Source: Streptomyces sp. Ru62
GTDB lineage: Bacteria; Actinomycetota; Actinomycetes; Streptomycetales; Streptomycetaceae
Assembly: GCF_002920615.1 (NCBI RefSeq)
Contig: NZ_PQSU01000016.1
Span: 62,001-126,000 of the forward strand
Direction of reading: 5' to 3'
Length of the DNA stretch: 64,000 nucleotides
The notes under the pieces were generated by a model. It did not search any database. It saw only the letters and a program-made list of their open reading frames with translations, and was not told the origin of the DNA. The first letter of the stretch is position 1. The number at the start of each line of letters is the position of its first letter. Made by a program: the position numbers and the translations under genes. Below are positions 56,106 to 63,296 of the stretch, piece after piece.

Positions 56106-56618
56106 GTGACGGAAGGCACCACCTCCGCCGCTGCCGAGGGTGCAGACACCCTCACCCGCCTGGAGCAGGAGGGTGAGATCGCGGCGGACTACCTGGAGGG
56201 TCTGCTGGACATCGCCGACCTCGACGGCGACATCGACATGGACGTCGAGGCCGACCGCGCCTCCGTGTCGATCATCAGCGACACCGGCAGCCGCGACCTG
56301 CAGAAGCTGGTCGGCCGGGACGGCGAGGTGCTGGAGGCGCTGCAGGAGCTGACGCGCCTGGCGGTGCACCGGGAGACCGGCGACCGCAGCCGGCTGATGC
56401 TGGACATCGCGGAGTACCGGGCCAAGAAGCGGTCCGAGCTGTCCGAGCTGGGTGCCAAGGCCGCCACCGAGGTCAAGAGCACCGGCGAGCCCGTGAAGCT
56501 CAAGCCGATGACCCCGTTCGAGCGCAAGGTCGTGCACGACGCGGTCAAGGCCGCAGGGCTGCGCAGCGAGTCCGAGGGCGAGGAGCCGCAGCGCTTCGTC
56601 GTCGTGCTGCCCGCCTGA
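56106..56618 (+). CDS. jag: Jag/KhpB-type RNA-binding protein
   Basis: Product of 170 residues. A KH domain (LVGRDGEVLEALQELTRLAVHR near 75-95) is followed by an R3H domain (MTPFERKVVHDAVKA near 138-152, with the R-x3-H pair). The N-terminal Jag domain of Firmicutes is absent. The partner KhpA is elsewhere. Such proteins bind single-stranded RNA and influence cell size and division. It is 15 bases after yidC and the last gene before a terminator. Confidence 0.93.
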   Translation: MTEGTTSAAAEGADTLTRLEQEGEIAADYLEGLLDIADLDGDIDMDVEADRASVSIISDTGSRDLQKLVGRDGEVLEALQELTRLAVHRETGDRSRLMLDIAEYRAKKRSELSELGAKAATEVKSTGEPVKLKPMTPFERKVVHDAVKAAGLRSESEGEEPQRFVVVLPA

Positions 56619-56638
56619 TCGGCTCTCCCATTTCCACC

Positions 56639-56665
56639 GGCCCCGTCTGTTGAGCAGGCGGGGCC
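56639..56665 (+). terminator. Terminator after jag
   Basis: GGCCCCG and CGGGGCC form the base of the stem, with an inner CTG/CAG pairing and the loop TTGAG; AACTTTG follows. It ends the rpmH-rnpA-yidD-yidC-jag run. Confidence 0.7.
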
Positions 56666-56736
56666 GAACTTTGTCAGCCTGGTAGTTCTGGTGGCCGGTG
56701 CGCGAAGCGCCGGCGCTGTACGGAAGGACGGTCCCC

Positions 56737-57453
56737 GTGACGGAGGCAGCGGAGCTTCCCCCCGCGCCCGAGCAGGCGCGCGAAGTGTTTGGTGATCGCT
56801 TCGCCGATGCGGTCCGCTATGCGGAGCTGCTCGCCGAGGCGGGCGTGCAGCGGGGCCTGATCGGCCCGCGGGAAGTGCCCCGTCTGTGGGAGCGGCACAT
56901 CCTGAACTGCGCGGTGCTCTCCGAGGCGGTCCCCGAGGGAGTGACGGTCTGCGATGTCGGCTCTGGTGCCGGGCTGCCGGGCATCCCGTTGGCCCTGGTC
57001 CGCGACGACCTGAACATCACGCTGCTGGAGCCCCTCCTGCGGCGCACCAACTTCCTCACGGAGGTCGTCGAGCTGCTCGGCCTGGACCACGTCACGGTGG
57101 TGCGCGGCCGTGCCGAAGAGGTTCTGGGCAAGCTCCCGCCGGTCCATGTGGTGACCGCCCGGGCCGTGGCCCCGCTCGACCGCCTGGCCACCTGGGGCAT
57201 TCCGCTGCTGCGGCCGTACGGCGAGATGCTCGCGCTCAAGGGCGACACTGCCGAGGAGGAGCTGAAGGCATCCGCTGCCGCGCTCAGCAAGCTCGGCGCG
57301 GTGGAGACGTCCATCCTCCACGTGGGTGAGGGCATCGTGGATCCGCTGTCGACGGTGGTGCGTGTCGAGGTGGGTGAGAGCCCGGGTGGTGTGCGCTTCG
57401 CCGCCAAGCGGGCGAAGGCGGCCCGGACGGGACGGACTCGCCGGCGCCGCTGA
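56737..57453 (+). CDS. rsmG: 16S rRNA (guanine527-N7)-methyltransferase RsmG
   Basis: Product of 238 residues. The SAM-binding motif is VTVCDVGSGAGLPGIPLALVR, with the upstream WERHILNC and the later VTARAVAPLDRLATW typical of GidB/RsmG. It methylates N7 of G527 in the 16S rRNA 530 loop, and its loss gives low-level streptomycin resistance. I chose GTG 56737 with GGAAGGACGG ahead. The C-terminus is basic (RAKAARTGRTRRRR). Confidence 0.96.
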   Translation: MTEAAELPPAPEQAREVFGDRFADAVRYAELLAEAGVQRGLIGPREVPRLWERHILNCAVLSEAVPEGVTVCDVGSGAGLPGIPLALVRDDLNITLLEPLLRRTNFLTEVVELLGLDHVTVVRGRAEEVLGKLPPVHVVTARAVAPLDRLATWGIPLLRPYGEMLALKGDTAEEELKASAAALSKLGAVETSILHVGEGIVDPLSTVVRVEVGESPGGVRFAAKRAKAARTGRTRRRR

Positions 57454-57546
57454 TCCGTCCTGATGGCGAGACGTACTCCACACAAGCTGCCAAACCCGCG
57501 CAAGCCGGAGTGTCGCGACGGTCCGGTCGCCGCCGCTGTGCATCGT

Positions 57547-57560
57547 GTTTCACGTGAAAC
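57547..57560. promoter_or_regulatory. parS site 1 (perfect)
   Basis: GTTTCACGTGAAAC, the ParB/Spo0J consensus, in the rsmG-parA gap. Confidence 0.97.
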
Positions 57561-57709
57561 GTCGCTCACTGCTGCACGGCATCATCAGTCGTGGCCGCGC
57601 TGCGGCCGAACCTCGCGACCGGAAGCCTCTCGGTTCCCTCGGAGAGGCCCCTACCTCGCATGCTCCGGCCCCATCTCCGGCAACTTCGTCCCCCTCCGGG
57701 GGCACGGAG

Positions 57710-57736
57710 TTGTCCACAGAGGTGGATTTCTCCACA
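57710..57736. promoter_or_regulatory. Pair of DnaA boxes in the parA leader
   Basis: A perfect TTGTCCACA at 57710-57718 and TTCTCCACA at 57728-57736 (8 of 9) lie between parS sites 1 and 2, just ahead of parA. Their centres are 18 bp apart in the same orientation. Confidence 0.55.
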
Positions 57737-57772
57737 GAAGACCAGGCCTCACTGGTTCACGACCCCGAAGAC

Positions 57773-58846
57773 ATGGGAGGCTCTGTTCATTGCGAGCCTG
57801 AAGTCGAGGAGAGTGAATCCTTGCGGTCCGACGCCAATATCGCGGGACCGATGACCGATCCGGTCCCCGGTCCCCGCACCGAGTCGATGGGGGCGGATGT
57901 TTCACGTGAAACACCGCCTCCGATGGACGACACTCCCATCGGTCGTGCGGCCCAACTGGCGGTGGAGGCTCTCGGCCGCGCCGGCGAAGGCCTGCCCCGA
58001 CCGGAGCAGACCAGAGTCATCGTGGTCGCCAACCAGAAGGGTGGCGTGGGCAAGACGACGACGACCGTCAACCTTGCCGCTTCGCTGGCTCTGCACGGTG
58101 CCCGCGTGCTGGTGATCGACCTCGACCCGCAGGGCAACGCGTCCACGGCCCTCGGGATCGACCACCACGCCGACGTCCCGTCCATCTACGATGTGTTGGT
58201 CGAGAGCAAACCTCTCGCCGAGGTCGTCCAGCCCGTCGTAGATGTCGAAGGTCTCTTCTGCGCCCCCGCCACCATCGATCTCGCCGGTGCGGAGATCGAG
58301 TTGGTGTCCCTGGTGGCCCGGGAGAGCCGGCTCCAGCGGGCCATCCAGGCGTATGAGCAGCCGTTGGACTACATCCTCATCGACTGCCCGCCCTCGCTCG
58401 GCCTGTTGACGGTCAACGCGCTGGTCGCGGGTGCCGAGGTACTCATCCCGATCCAGTGCGAGTACTACGCGCTGGAGGGCCTCGGCCAACTCCTGCGCAA
58501 CGTCGACCTGGTGCGGGGGCACCTCAACCCCGCCCTGCATGTGTCGACCATCCTGCTCACCATGTACGACGGCCGGACGCGCCTTGCTTCCCAGGTCGCG
58601 GAAGAGGTGCGCAATCACTTCGGTGACGAGGTGCTACGGACGAGCATTCCCCGCTCTGTCCGTATCTCCGAGGCACCGAGTTACGGGCAGACGGTGCTGA
58701 CTTACGATCCAGGATCGAGCGGCGCCCTCTCGTACCTTGAGGCCGCCCGAGAAATCGCGCTGAAGGGCATCGGCGTCAGCTACGACGCGAGCCAGGCCCA
58801 TATCGGCGCGCAGAACGACCCAAGCATGGTGGAGGGGATCCAGTGA
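57773..58846 (+). CDS. parA: Chromosome-partitioning ATPase ParA (Soj)
   Basis: Product of 357 residues from ATG 57773. The Walker-type P-loop is KGGVGKTTTTVNLA, with DLDPQGNAST and IDCPPSLG. ParA separates the ParB-oriC complexes, in Streptomyces especially in sporulating hyphae, and associates with Scy and DivIVA at tips. The start is uncertain: TTG 57821 has a better ribosome site (GAGGAG), and ATG 57851, 57887 and 57923 are in frame, all before the conserved domain. parS site 2 lies within the 5' coding part. The end overlaps parB by 4 bases. Confidence 0.94.
   Translation: MGGSVHCEPEVEESESLRSDANIAGPMTDPVPGPRTESMGADVSRETPPPMDDTPIGRAAQLAVEALGRAGEGLPRPEQTRVIVVANQKGGVGKTTTTVNLAASLALHGARVLVIDLDPQGNASTALGIDHHADVPSIYDVLVESKPLAEVVQPVVDVEGLFCAPATIDLAGAEIELVSLVARESRLQRAIQAYEQPLDYILIDCPPSLGLLTVNALVAGAEVLIPIQCEYYALEGLGQLLRNVDLVRGHLNPALHVSTILLTMYDGRTRLASQVAEEVRNHFGDEVLRTSIPRSVRISEAPSYGQTVLTYDPGSSGALSYLEAAREIALKGIGVSYDASQAHIGAQNDPSMVEGIQ
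57899..57912. promoter_or_regulatory. parS site 2 (perfect), inside parA
   Basis: GTTTCACGTGAAAC in the parA reading frame, encoding part of GADVSRET. Confidence 0.97.
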
Positions 58847-59943
58847 GCGAGCGACGGAGGGGTCTGGGCCGTGGTCTCGGCGCACTGATCCCTGCTGCCC
58901 CGACGGAGAAGGCACCGGCTCCGGCGGCGATGGGGGGCGGAGGATCCAGCGCCCCCGGAGCCGTTCCGGTGCTGGCGACTGACCGCGGAGTGGCCGCGGC
59001 GAAGGTGGCCACACTGCCGCCGGTTGCCCAGGAGACCGAGGCGGCTCCGGCGAGCCAGACGGCGGAGGCGCCCGCACCCCCGATGGGCGCCCACTTCGCC
59101 GAGATCCCCCTCGACGCCATCACGCCGAACCCGCGCCAGCCGCGTGAGATCTTCGACGAGGACGCGCTCCAGGAACTGGTCACCTCCATCAAGGAGGTCG
59201 GTCTGCTGCAGCCCGTCGTGGTGCGGCAGCTGGGGCCTGGCCGCTATGAGCTGATCATGGGCGAGCGGCGCTGGCGCGCCTGCCGCGAGGCCGGCCTGGA
59301 AGCCATCCCGGCCATCGTCCGGGCCACGGAGGACGAGAAGCTTCTCCTGGACGCGCTGCTGGAGAACCTGCACCGTGCGCAGCTGAACCCGATCGAAGAG
59401 GCCGCTGCCTACGATCAGCTGCTGAAGGACTTCAACTGCACGCATGACCAGCTGGCCGACCGGATCGGTCGCTCCCGTCCGCAGGTCTCCAACACTCTGC
59501 GTCTGCTGAAGCTGTCTCCGACTGTCCAGAAGCGGGTGGCGGCCGGAGTGCTCTCGGCCGGTCACGCCCGGGCGCTGCTGGCCGTCGAGGACTCTGAGGA
59601 GCAGGACCGGCTGGCGCACCGGATCGTGGCCGAGGGGTTGTCCGTCCGTTCCGTGGAAGAGATCGTGACGCTGATGGGCTCGCGGCCTCAGAAGGCTTCG
59701 CGCTCCCGGGGGCCCCGGGCCGGGTCGGTGCCCTCGCCGGCACTGAGCGAGCTGGCCACGCGGCTCTCGGACCGCTTCGAGACGCGGGTGAAGGTCGAGC
59801 TGGGCCAGAAGAAGGGCAAGATCACCGTGGAGTTCGCCTCCGCGGATGATCTGGAGAGGATCCTCAGCACGCTCGCCCCGGGCGAGAAGCTGGCCCTCCA
59901 GAAGAGCCTTCAGGAGGGCGACGGCGAGGAAACGCACGACTGA
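58843..59943 (+). CDS. parB: Chromosome-partitioning protein ParB (Spo0J)
   Basis: Product of 366 residues. The N-terminus RRGLGRGLGALIP is the ParA-activating peptide. The CTPase/N domain contains NPRQPREIFDED and GERRWRACREAG; a central HTH (CTHDQLADRIGRSRPQVSNTLRLLKL) binds parS; a C-terminal dimerisation domain follows. ParB spreads from parS clusters as a CTP-loaded clamp. An Ala/Pro-rich insert (about 20-80) follows the N-terminal peptide. GTG 58843 overlaps the parA stop. Confidence 0.97.
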   Translation: MSERRRGLGRGLGALIPAAPTEKAPAPAAMGGGGSSAPGAVPVLATDRGVAAAKVATLPPVAQETEAAPASQTAEAPAPPMGAHFAEIPLDAITPNPRQPREIFDEDALQELVTSIKEVGLLQPVVVRQLGPGRYELIMGERRWRACREAGLEAIPAIVRATEDEKLLLDALLENLHRAQLNPIEEAAAYDQLLKDFNCTHDQLADRIGRSRPQVSNTLRLLKLSPTVQKRVAAGVLSAGHARALLAVEDSEEQDRLAHRIVAEGLSVRSVEEIVTLMGSRPQKASRSRGPRAGSVPSPALSELATRLSDRFETRVKVELGQKKGKITVEFASADDLERILSTLAPGEKLALQKSLQEGDGEETHD

Positions 59944-59976
59944 CCCTTGGGCGGTGCCGCCCTGTGCAGCAGGGGA

Positions 59977-60013
59977 GCGGACCGTGTCCGGTGTGTACCG
60001 GAACACGGTCCGC
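59977..60013 (+). terminator. Terminator after parB
   Basis: GCGGACCGTGT (59977-59987) and ACACGGTCCGC (60003-60013) form an 11-bp perfect stem, extended by an inner CCGG/CCGG, followed by TCTTTGCTTT. Confidence 0.85.
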
Positions 60014-60165
60014 TCTTTGCTTTGAGGCGGTATCGAGTGAATCCGATCGTGGATACGATGCGATCAGACAGGGCACATCCACCGGACAGCGTCTGCATCT
60101 GTGAGTGGAGAGACGGGGGCAGCCGCTCGCGATGCGGCGGGCGAAGGAAGCGAGGATCAGCCTTC

Positions 60166-60783
60166 ATGGGGCGTCGGCTCGTGCCGCTCACACTGGACAA
60201 CCTTCAGGATCTTCCCCACCGTTGTCGGTCGTGTGTCTTCTGGGAGCTGGACCCTGTCAGCGGCGAAGCGGCGGTGAAGGCGGGCACGGCCGCGCTGGAG
60301 AAGGAGTCCTGGATCTCCGCCGTCCTGCTGGACTGGGGGTCGTGCGGCCGGGTGGTGTACGTCGATGACGTACCGGCGGGCTTCGTCCTCTACGCTCCGC
60401 CGGCCTATGTCCCTCGCTCGACGGCCTTCCCCACGAGTCCCGTCTCGCCGGACGCCGTCCAGCTGATGACCGGCTTCGTCATGCCGGGATACCAGGGGCA
60501 GGGGTTGGGCCGGGTGCTGGTGCAGACGGTGGCGAAGGATCTGCTGCGCCGGGGCTTCAGGGCGATCGAGGCGTTCGGTGACTCCCGTTGGAAGGAGCCC
60601 GCCTGTCTGCTGCCTGCCGAGCATCTGCTGGCCGTGGGCTTCAAGACGGTCCGGCAGCACCCCACGCATCCCCGGCTGCGGCTGGAGTTGCGGTCCACGC
60701 TCTCCTGGAAGGAAGACGTGGAGATGGCGCTCGACCGGCTCCTGGGGGCGGTCCAGAAGGAGCCCGCGCTGAGGCCGCTGTAG
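60166..60783 (+). CDS. GNAT-family N-acetyltransferase
   Basis: Product of 205 residues. The acetyl-CoA-binding motif is VMPGYQGQGLGRVLVQTVAKDLLRRG, followed by the AIEAFGD strand, the usual GNAT core. A Cys pair near residues 21 and 24 (HRCRSCVFWE) precedes it. The substrate is unknown. It lies between parB and the convergent trxA in all Streptomyces I recall. I chose ATG 60166; the frame stays open upstream to 59947. Confidence 0.85.
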   Translation: MGRRLVPLTLDNLQDLPHRCRSCVFWELDPVSGEAAVKAGTAALEKESWISAVLLDWGSCGRVVYVDDVPAGFVLYAPPAYVPRSTAFPTSPVSPDAVQLMTGFVMPGYQGQGLGRVLVQTVAKDLLRRGFRAIEAFGDSRWKEPACLLPAEHLLAVGFKTVRQHPTHPRLRLELRSTLSWKEDVEMALDRLLGAVQKEPALRPL

Positions 60784-60798
60784 CGGAGAAGGATCAAC

Positions 60799-60835
60799 AT
60801 GAAGGGGCCGACCCTTGCGGGTCGGCCCCCTTCAT
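60799..60835. terminator. Bidirectional terminator between GNAT gene and trxA
   Basis: GAAGGGGCCGACCC and GGGTCGGCCCCCTTC pair across a TTGC loop (one bulged C), flanked by AT/AT. The arms span 60799-60814 and 60819-60835. Convergent genes lie on both sides and parS site 3 begins at the next base. Confidence 0.85.
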
Positions 60836-60849
60836 GTTTCACGTGAAAC
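60836..60849. promoter_or_regulatory. parS site 3 (perfect)
   Basis: GTTTCACGTGAAAC immediately after the terminator and 2 bases before the trxA stop codon. Confidence 0.97.
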
Positions 60850-60850
60850 G

Positions 60851-61183
60851 TCACTCGGCGATGAACTCTTCGAGGTCACGGAGAAGCGCGGCCTTGGGCT
60901 TGGCGCCGACGATGGTCTTGGCAACCTCGCCGCCCTGGTAGACGTTCAGGGTCGGGATGGACATGACGCCGTACTTGGCGGCCGTGCCGGGGTTCTCGTC
61001 GATGTTGAGCTTGACGATCTCGATCTTGTCGCCGTGCTCGGCGGCGATCGCCTCCAGGGACGGGGCGATCTGACGGCACGGGCCGCACCACGCCGCCCAG
61101 AAGTCCACGAGGACGGGCTTGTCGCTCTTGAGGACCTCCTGATCGAAGGAGTCGTCGGTCACAGTCTTCAGGTTGCCGGCCAC
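60851..61183 (-). CDS. trxA: Thioredoxin
   Basis: Product of 110 residues with the WCGPC active site (Cys33, Cys36), the cis-Pro in MSIPTL and the ending LLRDLEEFIAE. It keeps protein thiols reduced with electrons from TrxB. GTG 61183 is preceded by AAGGAG. It lies 48 bases after trxB on the same strand, so the two form a trxBA operon under the SigR-type promoter upstream of trxB. Confidence 0.97.
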   Translation of the reverse strand: MAGNLKTVTDDSFDQEVLKSDKPVLVDFWAAWCGPCRQIAPSLEAIAAEHGDKIEIVKLNIDENPGTAAKYGVMSIPTLNVYQGGEVAKTIVGAKPKAALLRDLEEFIAE

Positions 61184-61231
61184 GGTGGGCTCCTTACCTT
61201 GGTCGTGCGGTGGGGTGAGGGAGAGGGAAGG

Positions 61232-62200
61232 TCAGACGGCGGTCTTCTCGGGCTCCGCCTTCTCCTCGTCCGCGAGGGCGGCGAGGAAGCGCTCGGCGTC
61301 CAGGGCGGCGGAGCAGCCGGTCCCGGCCGCGGTGATCGCCTGGCGGTAGGTGTGGTCCACCACGTCACCGGCGGCGAAGACACCGGTCACGTTGGTGCGG
61401 GTGGACGGGGAGTCGACCTTCACATAGCCCTCCTCGTCCAGGTCCAGCTGGCCCTTGAACAGCTCGGTGCGCGGGTCGTGGCCGATCGCGATGAACAGGC
61501 CCGTCGCGGGCAGCTCGGACAGCTCGCCGGTCTTGACGTTGCGCAGCTTCAGGCCGGAGAGCTTCTGGTCGCCCTGGATCTCGGCGACCTCGCTGTCCCA
61601 GACGAACTTGATCTTCGGGTCACCGAAGGCGCGCTCCTGCATCGCCTTGGAGGCGCGCAGGGTGTCCCGGCGGTGGACGATCGTCACGGACTTGGCGAAC
61701 CGCGAGAGGAAGGTGGCCTCCTCCATCGCGGTGTCGCCACCGCCGATCACGGCGATGTCGTGGTCCTTGAAGAAGAACCCGTCACAGGTAGCACACCAGG
61801 AGACGCCACGGCCGGAGAGCGCGTCCTCGTTCGGCAGACCCAGCTTGCGGTGCTGGGAGCCGGTGGTGACGATGACGGCCTTCGCCCGGTGGACCGTGCC
61901 CGCCGTGTCGGTGACGGTCTTGATCTCACCGGTCAGGTCGACGGAGACGATGTCGTCCGGGATCAGCTCGGCACCGAATCGTTCGGCCTGGGCGCGCATG
62001 TTGTCCATGAGCTCGGGGCCCATGATGCCGTCGCGGAAGCCCGGGAAGTTCTCCACCTCGGTGGTGTTCATCAGGGCGCCTCCCGCGGTGACGGCGCCTT
62101 CGAACACCAGGGGCTTCAGCGACGCACGGGCGGTGTAGAGCGCCGCCGTGTAGCCTGCGGGCCCGGAGCCGATGATGATCACGTTACGGACGTCGCTCAC
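61232..62200 (-). CDS. trxB: Thioredoxin reductase
   Basis: Product of 322 residues. FAD-binding GSGPAGYTAALY at the N-terminus, redox pair WCATCDG (Cys136, Cys139), NADPH-binding GGGDTAMEEA, HRRDTLRAS and the FAD motif GVFAAGDVVDHTYRQAI. It reduces thioredoxin with NADPH. It is transcribed with trxA and preceded by a SigR-consensus promoter about 70 bases upstream, giving thiol-stress induction by analogy with S. coelicolor trxBA. Confidence 0.97.
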   Translation of the reverse strand: MSDVRNVIIIGSGPAGYTAALYTARASLKPLVFEGAVTAGGALMNTTEVENFPGFRDGIMGPELMDNMRAQAERFGAELIPDDIVSVDLTGEIKTVTDTAGTVHRAKAVIVTTGSQHRKLGLPNEDALSGRGVSWCATCDGFFFKDHDIAVIGGGDTAMEEATFLSRFAKSVTIVHRRDTLRASKAMQERAFGDPKIKFVWDSEVAEIQGDQKLSGLKLRNVKTGELSELPATGLFIAIGHDPRTELFKGQLDLDEEGYVKVDSPSTRTNVTGVFAAGDVVDHTYRQAITAAGTGCSAALDAERFLAALADEEKAEPEKTAV

Positions 62201-62270
62201 GGCTTGATTCCTCGTCTCTGGTCTGCGTCAGTCGACCGGTGGGAGCCCCTTTCGGGACTCTCACCCCACC

Positions 62271-62298
62271 CAACGGATCCTACGGGCCCCGCATTCCC
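62271..62298 (-). promoter_or_regulatory. trxBp: SigR-type promoter of trxBA
   Basis: On the minus strand GGGAAT (62298-62293), spacer of exactly 18 bases, GTTG (62274-62271). This is the GGGAAT-N18-GTT consensus of the disulfide-stress sigma factor SigR, whose known targets include trxBA. Confidence 0.88.
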
Positions 62299-62354
62299 GG
62301 TGTGCCACGGCACACGCGTGCCCTGCAACGGCCGAAGGAGTGTTCCAGCCCGGC

Positions 62355-63296
62355 TCAGTGACGCGCGACGGACTGCTTCAGCAGAACCGTGCCGGCCGAA
62401 GCGGTCTGCTGGTGCACACAGGCCGCGTCGACCACATAGGCGGTGACCCGCTTGCTGTCGTGTGTGTCGGCCACGACGACGAGATAGGCAGCCTTACCCG
62501 CGTACGTTCCCGTCTTGGCGCCCAGGACGTCAGCGTTCTGGTTGAGTGCTTGCCGGACACAGTCGGGGACCGGAACCGCGGTCTGGAGCAGGGTGTTGGG
62601 GCCCTCCGTCGAGCCGGGCGTGTCCGACCCGCCGTCCCCGCCCAGTCGAGGCTTCGCACTGTCCGGCAGCAGACCCTTCTTGGTGGTGAGGAGGGTGTGC
62701 ACCTGGTTCTGCACGCTGTCACCGGAGAAGGTGTCGACGGATGCGGTCGGCGTCCCGTGGGCGGTCGTGTGGTCGGTGGTGTCCCCGAGCGACTTCACGA
62801 TCAGGCCTCCGGCCCCCAGTACCGCGGCGGTCAGAACGGCGCTCAGGACGAGCCGGCCACGGCGCCGCCCAGGCTGTGGTCCCTTGCGGCCGGGTCCGGT
62901 CCCCGCGCGCGGGCGCCCTGCGGGGCGGTCAGCAGGGTGATCAGTGGCAGGGACGATGGAGTGGGGAGCGGGGTGCGCACTGACGTGAGCAACGGGGGGT
63001 GATGTTTCACGTGAAACATCGCCTGCGGTGTCTTCGCCGCCCGCGTTCAGTGGTGTCTCGGCTGCAAGGGCGACACCGATGCGCTCGACCACATCGTCCG
63101 GCATGCGTTCCGGCGCCGGCACGGACCCCAGCAGGCCGCGGATCTCCTCCAGCGACGTATATACGTACGCGCACTCCTCGCACACGCCCAGATGGCTCCG
63201 TACGGCGGTGCTGCGGTCCGGTGGAAGGAGGCCCTCGGTGAGGTCGGAGATCTCCGCGACGTCCGGGTGCCCGGCCGTGTCTGTCGTGGAAGTCAC
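62355..63296 (-). CDS. Zinc-finger (ZAS) anti-sigma factor of the sigM gene pair
   Basis: Product of 313 residues. The cytosolic N-terminal domain has the ZAS motif H35-x3-C39-x2-C42 (SHLGVCEEC). A disordered Pro/His/Arg-rich stretch is followed by one membrane span near 145-168 (LVLSAVLTAAVLGAGGLIV) and an extracellular C-terminal domain that could sense the signal. It should hold SigM at the membrane until stress. GTG 63296 overlaps the sigM stop by 4 bases; GGAGG is 9 bases ahead. parS site 4 lies within the gene. Confidence 0.87.
   Translation of the reverse strand: MTSTTDTAGHPDVAEISDLTEGLLPPDRSTAVRSHLGVCEECAYVYTSLEEIRGLLGSVPAPERMPDDVVERIGVALAAETPLNAGGEDTAGDVSRETSPPVAHVSAHPAPHSIVPATDHPADRPAGRPRAGTGPGRKGPQPGRRRGRLVLSAVLTAAVLGAGGLIVKSLGDTTDHTTAHGTPTASVDTFSGDSVQNQVHTLLTTKKGLLPDSAKPRLGGDGGSDTPGSTEGPNTLLQTAVPVPDCVRQALNQNADVLGAKTGTYAGKAAYLVVVADTHDSKRVTAYVVDAACVHQQTASAGTVLLKQSVARH
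63004..63017. promoter_or_regulatory. parS site 4 (perfect), inside the anti-sigma gene
   Basis: GTTTCACGTGAAAC in the coding sequence, translated in the anti-sigma frame as DVSRET. Confidence 0.97.
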
